Source: CAWJPW01 sp963844845 (GTDB lineage: Bacteria > Acidobacteriota > Thermoanaerobaculia > Thermoanaerobaculales > Sulfomarinibacteraceae). Taken from it: a stretch of DNA of 64,000 nt. The position numbers and the translations under genes were made by a program. Under the pieces are notes generated by a model. It did not search any database. It was not told the origin of the DNA and worked only from the letters and a program-made list of their open reading frames with translations. This document shows, in pieces, positions 1 through 8,422 of the stretch. The first letter of the stretch is position 1. Every line of letters begins with the position of its first letter. The DNA lies in assembly GCA_963844845.1 (NCBI GenBank), contig CAWJPW010000008.1:682001-746000 (forward strand), given 5' to 3'.

Positions 1-1
1 C

Positions 2-1867
2 GACCGCCTCATGGGCTATCGCCTGTCTCCGCTGCTGTGGGAGAAGGTCAAGCGCGGTCTCTCCGCCGGGCGGGTGCAGTCGGTCGCCCTCAAGATGGTG
101 TGCGACCGCGAGGCCGAGATCGACGCCTTCACCCCGGAAGAGTACTGGTTGGTGGACGCGACGGTGGAGGGGCCGAAGCCGCCGCCGTTCTCGGTCCGCC
201 TGGCCAAGCGCGACGGCAAGCGCTGGCGCCCGGGCTCCGCGGAGGAGTCGGCGGCGGTCACCGACGCGCTCCGCGGGGGTCCTCTGTCAGTATCAGGAGT
301 GGCGCGCAAGACCAGTCGCCAGCATCCCAAGCCACCATTCATCACCTCGCACCTGCAGCAGGAGGCCTCGCGCCGACTGCGGCTGCCGGTGCGCCGCACC
401 ATGCAGCTCGCCCAGGCCCTCTACGAGGGCGCCGATCTGGGCGAGCTCGGGACCATCGGCCTCATTACCTACATGCGTACCGACTCGTTCCGGGTGTCGG
501 AGGAGTCGGTGGCGGCCGCCCGCGCCCTGGTGGCCGAGCGCTGGGGCGCCGCCGCCCTGCCCGACAAGCCCAACGCCTACCGCAGCCGCAAGTCAGCCCA
601 GGACGCGCACGAGGCGATCCGACCCACCGACGTGAGCCTGACTCCCGAGGCCGTGGCGTCCCGCCTTCAGCCCGACCAGGCTCGCCTCTACAAGCTCATC
701 TGGGAGCGTTTCGTGGCTTCGCAGATGAAGCCGGCGACGTTCGACGTGACCCAGGTGGATGTCGGGGCCGGGCCCTACACCCTCACCGTGACCGGACGCG
801 TCCTCAAGGACCCGGGCTTCCTGCGCCTGTGGCGGGACGAGGACAACGACGAGGGCGAGGAGCAGCGCCGCGAGGGAAAGGTGGAGCTGCCCCCCGGCCT
901 GGCGGAGGGCGACGCACTTCGCCTGCTGGACCTGGCCACCGAGCAGAAGTGGACCCAGCCGCCCCCACGCTTCTCCGAGGCGACGCTGGTGAAGGCGCTG
1001 GAGGAGAACGGGATCGGCCGTCCGTCCACCTACGCTTCGATCCTCGCCACCCTTTCCTCGCGCGACTACGCAGTGCGCGAGAAGGGCAGCTTCCGCCCCA
1101 CCGAGCTGGGCAAGCTGGTGACCCGCCTGCTCACCGGCTCGTTCACCGACATCATCAACGAGGACTACACGGCCAGCCTCGAGGAGGAGCTCGACCGGGT
1201 CGCCGAGGGGAGCCAGGACTGGAAGGATCTCGTGGGCCGCTTCGCGGCCAGTTTCACCACCGATCTCGAGCGCGCCCGGCGCGACATGGAGCAGGTCAAG
1301 GGGCGCGGCCTCGCCACCAACGAGATCTGCCCCGAGTGCAGCTCGCCTCTGGTCATCAAGTTTGGCCGCTACGGCGAGTTCCTCGCCTGCTCCAACTACC
1401 CGGACTGCCGCTTCACCCGCGACCTCAAGGAGAAGGAGGCGGCGGACGAGACCAACCCGGAGGAGGTGCCCGAGTGCCCCGAGTGCAGCGCGCCAATGGT
1501 GCAGAAGCGCTCGCGCTTCGGTCCCTTCTGGGCATGCACCCGCTACCCGGAGTGCAAGGGCACCCGCCGCATCGGCGGCGGCAAGTCGGCGCCGCCCAAG
1601 CCCACCGGCGTGCCCTGCCCTCGCCTCGACTGCGACGGTGAGCTCATGGAGCGCACCTCGCGTCGCGGCAAGACCTTCTACGGCTGCAACCGCTACCCCA
1701 AGTGCGACTTCACCATGTGGGATCCGCCGGTGGCCGCCGCCTGTCCCGAATGCGGCCTGGCCGTGCTTGGGCTCAAGGAGACCAAGCGCCGCGGCCGCGA
1801 GCTTGTGTGCCCCGACAAGGAGTGCGGCCACCGTGAGCCGGCCCCCGCCGAGGAGGGCGCCGGTTGA
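2..1867 (+). CDS. topA: DNA topoisomerase I, 5' end cut off by the window
   Basis: Type IA topoisomerase that relaxes negatively supercoiled DNA by transient single-strand cleavage. The reading frame is open from base 2, so the N-terminal Toprim domain lies outside the window; the first ATG at 11 is internal. The active-site block GLITYMRTDS is present, with the catalytic Tyr at visible residue 157. The C-terminal part carries four Cys4-type zinc-ribbon units in tandem (about visible residues 445-615), each with CPEC- or CPRLDC-like and C-x-YP-x-C motifs, typical of long bacterial TopA. The stop overlaps the TTG start of trmFO (TTGA), so the two are translationally coupled. The family call is secure; only the missing N-terminus is unseen. 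Confidence 0.97.
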   Translation, partial: DRLMGYRLSPLLWEKVKRGLSAGRVQSVALKMVCDREAEIDAFTPEEYWLVDATVEGPKPPPFSVRLAKRDGKRWRPGSAEESAAVTDALRGGPLSVSGVARKTSRQHPKPPFITSHLQQEASRRLRLPVRRTMQLAQALYEGADLGELGTIGLITYMRTDSFRVSEESVAAARALVAERWGAAALPDKPNAYRSRKSAQDAHEAIRPTDVSLTPEAVASRLQPDQARLYKLIWERFVASQMKPATFDVTQVDVGAGPYTLTVTGRVLKDPGFLRLWRDEDNDEGEEQRREGKVELPPGLAEGDALRLLDLATEQKWTQPPPRFSEATLVKALEENGIGRPSTYASILATLSSRDYAVREKGSFRPTELGKLVTRLLTGSFTDIINEDYTASLEEELDRVAEGSQDWKDLVGRFAASFTTDLERARRDMEQVKGRGLATNEICPECSSPLVIKFGRYGEFLACSNYPDCRFTRDLKEKEAADETNPEEVPECPECSAPMVQKRSRFGPFWACTRYPECKGTRRIGGGKSAPPKPTGVPCPRLDCDGELMERTSRRGKTFYGCNRYPKCDFTMWDPPVAAACPECGLAVLGLKETKRRGRELVCPDKECGHREPAPAEEGAG

Positions 1868-3210
1868 GCCTCGTCCTCGTGGCAGGCGGTGGCCTCGCAG
1901 GCAGCGAGGCGGCCTGGCAGCTGGCCGAGAGCGGTGTGGAGGTCGAGCTCGCGGAGATGCGGCCGGTGCGGCCCACCCCGGTGCACCGAGGCGACCGCCT
2001 GGCCGAGCTGGTGTGCTCCAACTCGCTGCGCGGCGATGGCCTGAGCAACGCCGTGGGTGTGCTCAAGCGCGAGATGGAGGCGCTGGGATCGCTCATCATC
2101 CACGCCGCCCGTGCCGCCGCGGTGCCCGCCGGCGGCGCGCTGGCGGTGGACCGCGACGCCTTCGCCGCGGCGGTAACCGAGGCGATCGCCGGTCACCCCC
2201 GCATCACCCTGACGCGCCGCGAGGTTCACGAGGTGCCGGAGGGTCCGACCATCGTCGCCACCGGCCCCCTCACCAGCCCCGACCTGCACGGCGCCCTGGA
2301 GGCGCTCCTCGGCGACGGTTCGCTGGCCTTCTTCGACGCCGTGTCGCCTATCGTCGCCGCCGACTCCCTCGACCACGACCGCCTCTTTCGTGCCTCGCGC
2401 TACGGCAAAGGGGGGGGGGCCGACTACCTCAACGCGCCACTGGAACGGGCGGAGTACGAGGCGTTCGTGGCGACCCTCGTGGCCGGCGAAAAGGTCGCCT
2501 TCAAGGAGTTCGAGAGCGCCGACATCGCCTACTTCGAGGGCTGTCTGCCGGTGGAGGTCATGGCCGAGCGCGGCCTCGACACCCTGCGCTACGGGCCCAT
2601 GAAGCCGGTGGGGCTGGTGGACCCCGCGAGCGGTCGGCAGCCGTGGGCGGTGGTCCAGCTGCGCCAGGACGACCTGGCAGCTGAGCATTGGAGCCTGGTG
2701 GGCTTCCAGACCAAGCTCAAGGTGCCGGAGCAACAGCGGGTGTTCCGCATGATCCCGGGCCTGGAGAGCGCACGCTTCGTGCGTTACGGCATGATCCACC
2801 GCAACACCTTCGTCAACGCGCCGCGGCACCTCGACGACCAGCTCCGCCTGCGGGTCCGGCCCGCGGTGCGCCTCGCCGGTCAGATCACCGGCGTCGAGGG
2901 CTACGTCGAGTCGGCGGCGACGGGCCTTCTCGCGGGGCGGCTGCTGGCTGCCCAGCTGCGCGGCGGGGTCCCGGCGCCGCCGCCGCCCAGCACGGCCATG
3001 GGCGGTCTGGTGCGGCACCTCACGGCGCGGCGCCCCGAGGGCTTCCAGCCCAGCAACATCACCTGGGGGCTCATGGCCTGCCCGCCGGAGCTGCGCCGGG
3101 TGCGCAGCAAGGTCGAGCGCCGCCAGCGCCACGCCGAGCACGCGATCGCCGCCATCCGGGAGTGGGCCGCGACCCTCGCCCCGGCCGCCCTTGAGCCCTC
3201 CGCCGGCTGA
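1864..3210 (+). CDS. trmFO: Methylenetetrahydrofolate-tRNA (uracil-5-)-methyltransferase TrmFO
   Basis: Folate- and FAD-dependent enzyme that makes m5U54 in the T-loop of tRNA. The N-terminal FAD-binding glycine motif (AGGGLAGSEAAW, residues 7-18) and the conserved block LVCSNSLRGDGLSNAVGVLK are present, as are the two conserved family cysteines in LVCSNS (C51) and FEGCLP (C227). The C-terminal FAD-binding motif GQITGVEGYVESAA is intact. Length 448 aa is normal. Start is TTG, chosen because it overlaps the topA stop and follows a GAGGAGGG ribosome-binding site. A run of ten G bases at about 2410-2419 encodes Gly-Gly-Gly inside a conserved segment; the frame stays open across it. topA-trmFO order is conserved in many bacteria. 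Confidence 0.96.
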   Translation: MSLVLVAGGGLAGSEAAWQLAESGVEVELAEMRPVRPTPVHRGDRLAELVCSNSLRGDGLSNAVGVLKREMEALGSLIIHAARAAAVPAGGALAVDRDAFAAAVTEAIAGHPRITLTRREVHEVPEGPTIVATGPLTSPDLHGALEALLGDGSLAFFDAVSPIVAADSLDHDRLFRASRYGKGGGADYLNAPLERAEYEAFVATLVAGEKVAFKEFESADIAYFEGCLPVEVMAERGLDTLRYGPMKPVGLVDPASGRQPWAVVQLRQDDLAAEHWSLVGFQTKLKVPEQQRVFRMIPGLESARFVRYGMIHRNTFVNAPRHLDDQLRLRVRPAVRLAGQITGVEGYVESAATGLLAGRLLAAQLRGGVPAPPPPSTAMGGLVRHLTARRPEGFQPSNITWGLMACPPELRRVRSKVERRQRHAEHAIAAIREWAATLAPAALEPSAG

Positions 3211-3730
3211 TTCTCCGACAGGCCACGCAGCCGCCGGGCCATGCCGGCGGCTTCGCGGCCTTCGGCCACTCGGTCGGGCCCGGCCGCACGCTCTCGTGCG
3301 CCGGGCGCCTCCCTCCCGGGGCCGTGGCTTCGCCGCGGCCCCGGGGAGCGGCTCCTGCGCCTTCTGCTGCGGCCCACGATGCGGCGGCCCCCCGCGGCGG
3401 CTGCGCCACCGCGGGGAACACCACCTCGCGGCCCTCGCGACGAAGGCGCCCGCCACCCCCCTTCCGAAGCCTGTCCCGCCCACCCGCCCAAACCCGTCGC
3501 CTGCGGCGACGGGGGATGGGATTACTGGGCTCTTCGGGGCACGCTGGCCACTTCGCGGCCTGCGGCCACGCCCCGGCGGCGTGCCCTGAGGGGCTCAGCA
3601 CAACGGGTGCGGTGCAGGCGCGCAACTTTCGCGCGCCACCCTTCGCGCTGCTGCGGACTCCACCGTGTCGCCAAACCACGTCCAATCAGTGGAGGAAGCT
3701 CACCGTTGCCCGAACCACCAGGCGGGCGGT
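3211..3730. other. Palindrome-rich intergenic region between trmFO and xerC
   Basis: 520 bases without a supportable gene between convergent trmFO and xerC. It is full of strong GC hairpins: 3230-3251 (8-bp stem, 6-nt loop), 3315-3345 (10-bp stem CCCGGGGCCG, 11-nt loop), 3390-3416 (8-bp stem CCCCGCGG) and 3617-3637 (7-bp stem GGCGCGC, 7-nt loop). The sequence GGCGTGCCCT at about 3578, which opens the long repeats at 18642 and 54114, also occurs here, so this may be a decayed relative. Open frames here are GC-driven shadows with no recognisable protein. The hairpins could end transcription from both sides. Confidence 0.6.
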
Positions 3731-4633
3731 TCACGCCTTCGGATGGGCCTTGTTGTAGACCTCGAAGAGGTGGGCCAGGTCGAGGTGCGTGTAGACCTGA
3801 GTTGTGCCCAGGGAGGAATGACCGAGCAGCTCCTGGATGGCGCGCAGGTCCATGCCGGCCTCGAGCAGGTGGGTGGCGAAGGCGTGGCGCAGGGCATGCG
3901 GGTGGAGGCGGTGGAGGCCGGCGGCACGCTCCACCGCCTGGTCGAGGATCCGCCGCACCGAGCGGTCCGTCAGGCGCCCGCCGCGTTGGTTCACGAAGAG
4001 GGGTTCGCCCGGCTCGCCCGCCCTGCGCCAGACGGCGCGCACCGGCAGGTAGTCAGCGAGGGCCGCGGCCGCCTTGCGTCCGAAGGGCACCACTCGCTCC
4101 TTCCGGCCCTTACCGCGCACGCGCAGAAGGCGCTGACCCAGCTTCACGTCCACCAGGTCGAGCCCGACCAGCTCGCTGACGCGCAGGCCGGAGCCGTAGA
4201 GCAGCTCCACCAGGGCCCGGTCCCGGTTGGCCGCCGGCGTGTCGGGAAAGGAATCCAGCAGGACGCTCACGTCGCCAACCGTGACCACCTCGGGCACCGC
4301 CGAACCGGCGCGGGGGTGGGGAACGGCAGCGGCGGGGTTGGCTCCCAGAGCCCCCTCGCTCACCAGGAACGCGAAGTAGGTACGCAGCGCGGCGAGCGCG
4401 CGCTGCAGCGAGCGCGGCGCCAGGCGCCGGGAGTGGAGGTGGGCAAGGTAAGAACGCACGTCAACCGGCCGCACCTCGATGGGGCCGCTGCGCTCGAGCT
4501 CGGCGGCGGCGAAGCCGACGAAGCCCACGACCTCCCGATGGTAAGCGGTCAGCGTGCGTGGGGCCAGGTTGCGCTCCCACTGCAGGTGCTCGAGGAAGGA
4601 CTCGATCAACCACGCCGGGCCACGGTTGTCCAT
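3731..4633 (-). CDS. xerC: Tyrosine recombinase XerC-like
   Basis: Site-specific tyrosine recombinase that would resolve chromosome dimers at dif. 300 aa, the normal Xer length. N-terminal SAM-like DNA-binding domain about residues 5-95; catalytic domain 110-295 with R151 (GLRVSEL), K175 (GKGRK), H246/R249 (HALRH), H272 (LLGHSSLGTT) and nucleophile Y281. All catalytic residues are intact, so it should be active. ATG start. In many genomes xerC follows topA-trmFO and precedes hslV; here it is inverted relative to trmFO and hslV lies about 60 kb away. XerC versus XerD cannot be separated from sequence alone; neighbourhood favours XerC. Confidence 0.9.
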   Translation of the reverse strand: MDNRGPAWLIESFLEHLQWERNLAPRTLTAYHREVVGFVGFAAAELERSGPIEVRPVDVRSYLAHLHSRRLAPRSLQRALAALRTYFAFLVSEGALGANPAAAVPHPRAGSAVPEVVTVGDVSVLLDSFPDTPAANRDRALVELLYGSGLRVSELVGLDLVDVKLGQRLLRVRGKGRKERVVPFGRKAAAALADYLPVRAVWRRAGEPGEPLFVNQRGGRLTDRSVRRILDQAVERAAGLHRLHPHALRHAFATHLLEAGMDLRAIQELLGHSSLGTTQVYTHLDLAHLFEVYNKAHPKA

Positions 4634-4686
4634 GGGTCGATTGTACGGGGACCACGACCGAGGTGCGGAGGGCGGGCACTATCCGG

Positions 4687-5451
4687 TCAGGCGGAGGGCC
4701 TCCCGCCGGGGGGCGGCGGAGGGAGCCGGTGCCGCTGCACCCGCCACCAGAGCCCGAAGAGGTCCCGCAGCATCTGCAAGGAGTGGCGGCCGGGCAGCAC
4801 CCGGGAGGCCTCGACGTGGCGCCAACGTACCGGGACCTCCACTAGGCGGTAGCCCCAGCGCCGGGCCAGAACGAGCAGCTCCACGTCGTAGGCAAAGCCG
4901 TCGGTGCGCTGCACTACGGCGAGGTCACGGGCGAGGGCTCCGGGGAAAAGCTTGAAGCCGCACTGGGTATCGTGGAGATCCGCGAGCACAGAGGAGCGGA
5001 CCGCGAGGTTGAAGATCCGGCCCATGATGTCGCGGTAGGTTGGCTGACGACGGGCTATGAGGTTGCGGTCCAGGGCGCGGGACCCCACTACCACAGTCCT
5101 CGCGTCGGCGTGGGTTGCGAGTCGGCCAAGGTCGTCCGCAGGGGTCGCCTGGTCGGCGTCGGACAGCAGCACGGTAGCGCCCTCACTGGCGGCGAAACCG
5201 CTGCGCACCGCAGCTCCCTTGCCGCGGTTGCGGGCGTGACGCACGACCCGCAGGGTGACCGACTCCGGCCGTGGTACGGCAGCGGCAGCGGCGGCGGTGC
5301 CGTCCGTGGAGCCGTCGTCTACCACCACCACCTCGGCCGGCAGCCACTCCGGCGACCCGGCGAGATGATGGTAAAAGGCCGCCAGAGTGGGCGGCAGCCG
5401 CGCGGCCTCGTCGAGCGCCGGCACCACCACGCTGAGCCGGCTCAGGCGCAC
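4687..5451 (-). CDS. Family 2 glycosyltransferase, dolichyl-phosphate-sugar synthase-like
   Basis: GT-A fold glycosyltransferase of the DPM1/polyprenyl-phosphate type, expected to move a sugar from a nucleotide donor to a polyprenyl phosphate at the cytoplasmic membrane face. Seen: N-terminal VVVPALDEA strand, nucleotide-binding VVDDGSTDGT, the metal-binding DAD in LLSDADQATP, and the acceptor-side segment DTQCGFKLF typical of this subfamily. No C-terminal membrane segments, so it is the short soluble form. GTG at 5451 is chosen over the TTG at 5457 because AGGAG lies 7 bases upstream of it. Shares strand with xerC but is separated by 53 bases. The sugar and acceptor are unknown. Confidence 0.85.
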   Translation of the reverse strand: MRLSRLSVVVPALDEAARLPPTLAAFYHHLAGSPEWLPAEVVVVDDGSTDGTAAAAAAVPRPESVTLRVVRHARNRGKGAAVRSGFAASEGATVLLSDADQATPADDLGRLATHADARTVVVGSRALDRNLIARRQPTYRDIMGRIFNLAVRSSVLADLHDTQCGFKLFPGALARDLAVVQRTDGFAYDVELLVLARRWGYRLVEVPVRWRHVEASRVLPGRHSLQMLRDLFGLWWRVQRHRLPPPPPGGRPSA

Positions 5452-5484
5452 GTCCAAACTCCTACCTGAGCGCCCGAGTGCGGG

Positions 5485-5493
5485 TGGTACAAT
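5485..5493 (+). promoter_or_regulatory. Candidate extended -10 promoter of the DUF4177 gene
   Basis: TGGTACAAT fits an extended -10 element (TGn followed by TACAAT, 5 of 6 to consensus). It lies 39 bases upstream of the ATG at 5533. No clear -35 is visible. Confidence 0.45.
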
Positions 5494-5532
5494 GACTTAT
5501 CGATTACCGTGTCTTCCCCCCGGGAGGTCGGA

Positions 5533-5724
5533 ATGGAGCAGGTGCGCTGGGAGTACAAGATCATCAACATCCGTTCCGAGAACTACCGACTCGATCCCAC
5601 CTACGATGTCCAGCTCAACGAGCTCGGTGACCAGGGCTGGGAGCTGGTCGCAATCACGGCGATCAACTTCAAGACCGGCGCGACGGACCACATCGGAATG
5701 GTGTTCAAGCGGCGCAAGGTCTAG
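5533..5724 (+). CDS. DUF4177 domain small protein
   Basis: 63-aa protein matching the DUF4177 pattern: an N-terminal WEYKIINI strand, then LNELGDQGWELVAI and a final strand ending FKRRKV. These small alpha/beta proteins have no established biochemical role. The start is the ATG at 5533, preceded at 5 bases by GGGAGGT; an upstream in-frame ATG at 5509 lacks a ribosome-binding site. It is a single-gene plus-strand unit between two minus-strand genes, with its own likely promoter at 5485. Confidence 0.85.
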   Translation: MEQVRWEYKIINIRSENYRLDPTYDVQLNELGDQGWELVAITAINFKTGATDHIGMVFKRRKV

Positions 5725-5730
5725 CCTCAG

Positions 5731-6225
5731 TCACTGCGACCCACCCTGCATCGCGTCACTCACCACGACAGCGCACCCGGCCATCCGCCCACGCGGCCAG
5801 TGCCGGGCACCGGCTAATGCCGGAAGCCCCAGCAGCAGCGCCTCCAGGAGTGCAACAAGGAGCACCCACGGCAGCCGCCGGACGGGCACCGGTGCGGCGA
5901 AGCTCAGGCCCATGGCGAGCATGCCGGGAAGGCCCCGCCGCACTACCATGAGGGTGATGGCGACCGCCAACCACCACGCAAGTGCAAGGGCGGCGGCCCA
6001 CGGCAGGGCCGCAAAGCCGGCGGCGTAGCCCGCCAACCGCACCGCCACCAGGGCGGCCACACAAACCACCAGCATCGCCACCAGGTCACCCCAGACGGCG
6101 GCCAGCAGCAGCGAGCGCTCGGGCACGCGCAGGTCGGGCTCCGGCGGCAGTGGCTCGGGGAGGGGCCCGTCGTCGCCGGGCTCGAGGCGGTCCCAGCCGG
6201 CAGGGATGGGTTGATCCGGGCTCAT
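5731..6225 (-). CDS. Putative inner-membrane protein (RDD-like)
   Basis: 164-aa protein with a proline/acid-rich cytoplasmic N-terminus (about residues 1-38) followed by three or four hydrophobic segments (about 40-62, 70-95, 115-140). The block VVRRGLPGMLAMGLSF resembles the second conserved part of RDD-family membrane proteins, but the match is weak. Its ATG overlaps the stop of the TPR gene (ATGA at 6222-6225), so the two are co-translated. No function can be assigned; association with the TPR protein is suggested only by coupling. Confidence 0.7.
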   Translation of the reverse strand: MSPDQPIPAGWDRLEPGDDGPLPEPLPPEPDLRVPERSLLLAAVWGDLVAMLVVCVAALVAVRLAGYAAGFAALPWAAALALAWWLAVAITLMVVRRGLPGMLAMGLSFAAPVPVRRLPWVLLVALLEALLLGLPALAGARHWPRGRMAGCAVVVSDAMQGGSQ

Positions 6226-8387
6226 CGGAGCGACAGGCTGGCGATGAAGATCTTGAGCTGCATGTCAGCGGGCCGCGTCTTGTACTTCTCGATGAAGTCG
6301 AGGATACGAGACACCTCGGCATCTTCTGGCCGGCGGCGGGCGAGCTCCTGGAGGTGGACTGCGGCCCCGGTAAGGTTGTACCCGCGCAGCTCCTGCACGC
6401 CGACGTTGAAGAGATGCCGATTCAGCTCGTTCTGGAACTCGGGGTTCGCGGGGTGGCGCTCGGCCAGCTCCCGGGTGACCGCGAGGGCAGTGGCGGAGTC
6501 GCCCGCCTCGCTGGCGCGCACCAGCGACGCCATCAGCGGCTCGTGCTGGAGGATGCGTTCCCGCAGCTGCACAAGGCCGGAGTCGTGCGGGAACTGCTTG
6601 AGGCCGTCGAGCACCAGGCTGTAGGCATTGAGCAGGCGCCCGGCGTCCAGCGCCTTCTCGGCCGCGGGAAGCTGGCTCGGGATCGGAGTGGGAGTGGGCG
6701 GCGCCAGCGCCTTTTGGTACTCGGCCAGGCGCCGGGCCACGCGGGCCTGGTCGAGGCCGCTGGCCGGGTACTCCTGAAGGAGATGGACCGCTTCCTGTGC
6801 ACGCCCCTGCTGGTACAGCTCCTGGGCCTGGCGCAGGACGGTGTCGACACCGGCCCCCGGGCCTTCGTCGGCGCCCGAGGAGAGGAGCTGGGAGCCAAAG
6901 AAGACGCCGACCAGAAGCACCAGCAGCCCCCCGGCTGCCAAGGCGATGATGCGCCAGGGCGGCGTACGACGCGTCGGCTCGGGCCGCACCGTCAAGGGCT
7001 CAACAGGCCCATTCCCGACAGCCCCGACCCCGATCTCGGCCGCCGGCTCGATCTCGGGCAGGGCGAAGAGCTCGTCGCCACTGTCGATGTCCGGCGCCGG
7101 CGCCGGCGCCGGTGCCGCGGCCTCGGCGGGAGCGGCCGGTGCGGAGCCGGCCGAGGCGAGGCGATCCTTCAGCGCCAGGGCCTCAAGATGGCCCGGCTGC
7201 AGGACGAGAACCTCGTCGACCAGGCGCAGCGCCTCCTCGATCCGACCGGCGTCGGCGGCGTCCTGGGCCTCGTAGAGCAGGTGCTCCGCTTTGCGGTCGA
7301 TCTCATCCTTGCGCGCCCGTGCCTCCTCCACCAGATGGGTGGCGCCGTCGTGCCCGGGGTCGATGAGGAACACCCGGGAGAGCACGTCGATGGCCTCCTG
7401 GAAGTGCTCGGCGTCGTACAGCTCGCGCCCCTGCTTGAGCAGCTCCTGCAGGCGTTGCGAGTCCGATGCGGCGGCCGCGGGCCCCGGTGCGCCGCCGCCG
7501 CGAGGATGGACCTCGCCGTCGTCGGAGAACAGGTCGGCGACGTCGGCGTCGACGGCACCCCCGGCCGGCGGTTCCGCGGCGGGCTCGGCGCCGAAGGAGA
7601 AGGCGTCTGGCGCGTCGCCGTCGGTCTCCCACGCCGGCGAGCCCGCAGGCTCCTCCAGAGACGGACCGGCGGGCTCTTTGTCCACGCTGAAAGCGCCGAA
7701 CGCAGTGCCGCCGTCTGCCGGCGCTTCGTCGAACGAGAACGAGAAGCCGCCATCCTCGGGCTCGGGCTCTACCTCCACTGGCGCGGCCTCCTGCGCCTCC
7801 TCATGCAGCGGCGGTGGCGAAGCCGGCGGCTGTCGCTGCGATGCCTGCTCGAGTGTGGCGAGGGCATCGCTGATGCCCGGGTGGTGGGGGTCGAGTGCCT
7901 GGGCCATCATCACGAACTCGGCGGCACCCTGAGCGTCGCCCCCGCCCAGCGCCTCGCGGGCGCGACCCAGATACTGCTCCACCTGGTTGCTACGCTTCAC
8001 TGCGTCGTCGATCTGACTGAGTAGGGCGCGTGCCTCGGGGTGTCCGGGAAGCTCACCGATGACCCTCAACGCGTTTACCCGCGCCGCGTCGAAGCGGCGG
8101 TCGTTGAAGTCCTCGACCGCGTCCACCAGGATCTGGTCGATCTCGGCAGAGGTGCCACCTTGGAGCAGCGTGAGGATGTCGGCAAGGTCCACGTCGCCAC
8201 CGCGCGCCAGTTGCTCCTGAAGGTGGCCGGCCGGGCCGAAGCTGGGGTCCAGCCGGAGCACGAACTCGAGGCCGATGAGGGCCTCGTCGCGGCGACCGTC
8301 CTGGAGCTTGGCGATAACCTGATGGAAGGCAGTGAGGACCCGCTGCCGTGCCTCGGCGGAGAGTTCCTGGTTCCCCGGATACGCCAT
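6222..8387 (-). CDS. Membrane-anchored tetratricopeptide repeat protein
   Basis: 721-aa scaffold-like protein. Residues 1-170 hold TPR-like helices (LEFVLRLDPSFGPA, ALRVIGELPGHPEARALL, AQALDPHHPG). A long acidic, Pro/Ala-rich linker follows (about 175-305), then more TPRs (VLSRVFLIDPGHDGA, LVDEVLVLQPGHLEALAL). A single transmembrane segment near residues 470-492 (IIALAAGGLLVLLVGVFFG) precedes a C-terminal set of TPRs, so N- and C-terminal repeats lie on opposite sides of the membrane. ATG 8387 is preferred to GTG 8390. It is the first gene of a pair with the small membrane protein. The role is probably protein-protein assembly; the partner is unknown. Confidence 0.85.
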   Translation of the reverse strand: MAYPGNQELSAEARQRVLTAFHQVIAKLQDGRRDEALIGLEFVLRLDPSFGPAGHLQEQLARGGDVDLADILTLLQGGTSAEIDQILVDAVEDFNDRRFDAARVNALRVIGELPGHPEARALLSQIDDAVKRSNQVEQYLGRAREALGGGDAQGAAEFVMMAQALDPHHPGISDALATLEQASQRQPPASPPPLHEEAQEAAPVEVEPEPEDGGFSFSFDEAPADGGTAFGAFSVDKEPAGPSLEEPAGSPAWETDGDAPDAFSFGAEPAAEPPAGGAVDADVADLFSDDGEVHPRGGGAPGPAAAASDSQRLQELLKQGRELYDAEHFQEAIDVLSRVFLIDPGHDGATHLVEEARARKDEIDRKAEHLLYEAQDAADAGRIEEALRLVDEVLVLQPGHLEALALKDRLASAGSAPAAPAEAAAPAPAPAPDIDSGDELFALPEIEPAAEIGVGAVGNGPVEPLTVRPEPTRRTPPWRIIALAAGGLLVLLVGVFFGSQLLSSGADEGPGAGVDTVLRQAQELYQQGRAQEAVHLLQEYPASGLDQARVARRLAEYQKALAPPTPTPIPSQLPAAEKALDAGRLLNAYSLVLDGLKQFPHDSGLVQLRERILQHEPLMASLVRASEAGDSATALAVTRELAERHPANPEFQNELNRHLFNVGVQELRGYNLTGAAVHLQELARRRPEDAEVSRILDFIEKYKTRPADMQLKIFIASLSLR

Positions 8388-8422
8388 CACCGTCGGATGG
8401 TATCAGGCGCCAACGAGCACGG

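Noticed and set aside
2400..2600. Apparent loss of a catalytic cysteine in TrmFO (NAPL where many have NCPM)
   Set aside because: The two conserved catalytic-region cysteines correspond to C51 and C227 (EGCLP), both present; the NCPM cysteine is not counted as essential.
1693..3483. 596-aa minus-strand frame over trmFO
   Set aside because: Antisense to well-identified topA/trmFO sequence; composition typical of a shadow.
5982..8024. 680-aa plus-strand frame
   Set aside because: Antisense to the TPR gene; no recognisable domain. Long shadows are expected at this GC content.
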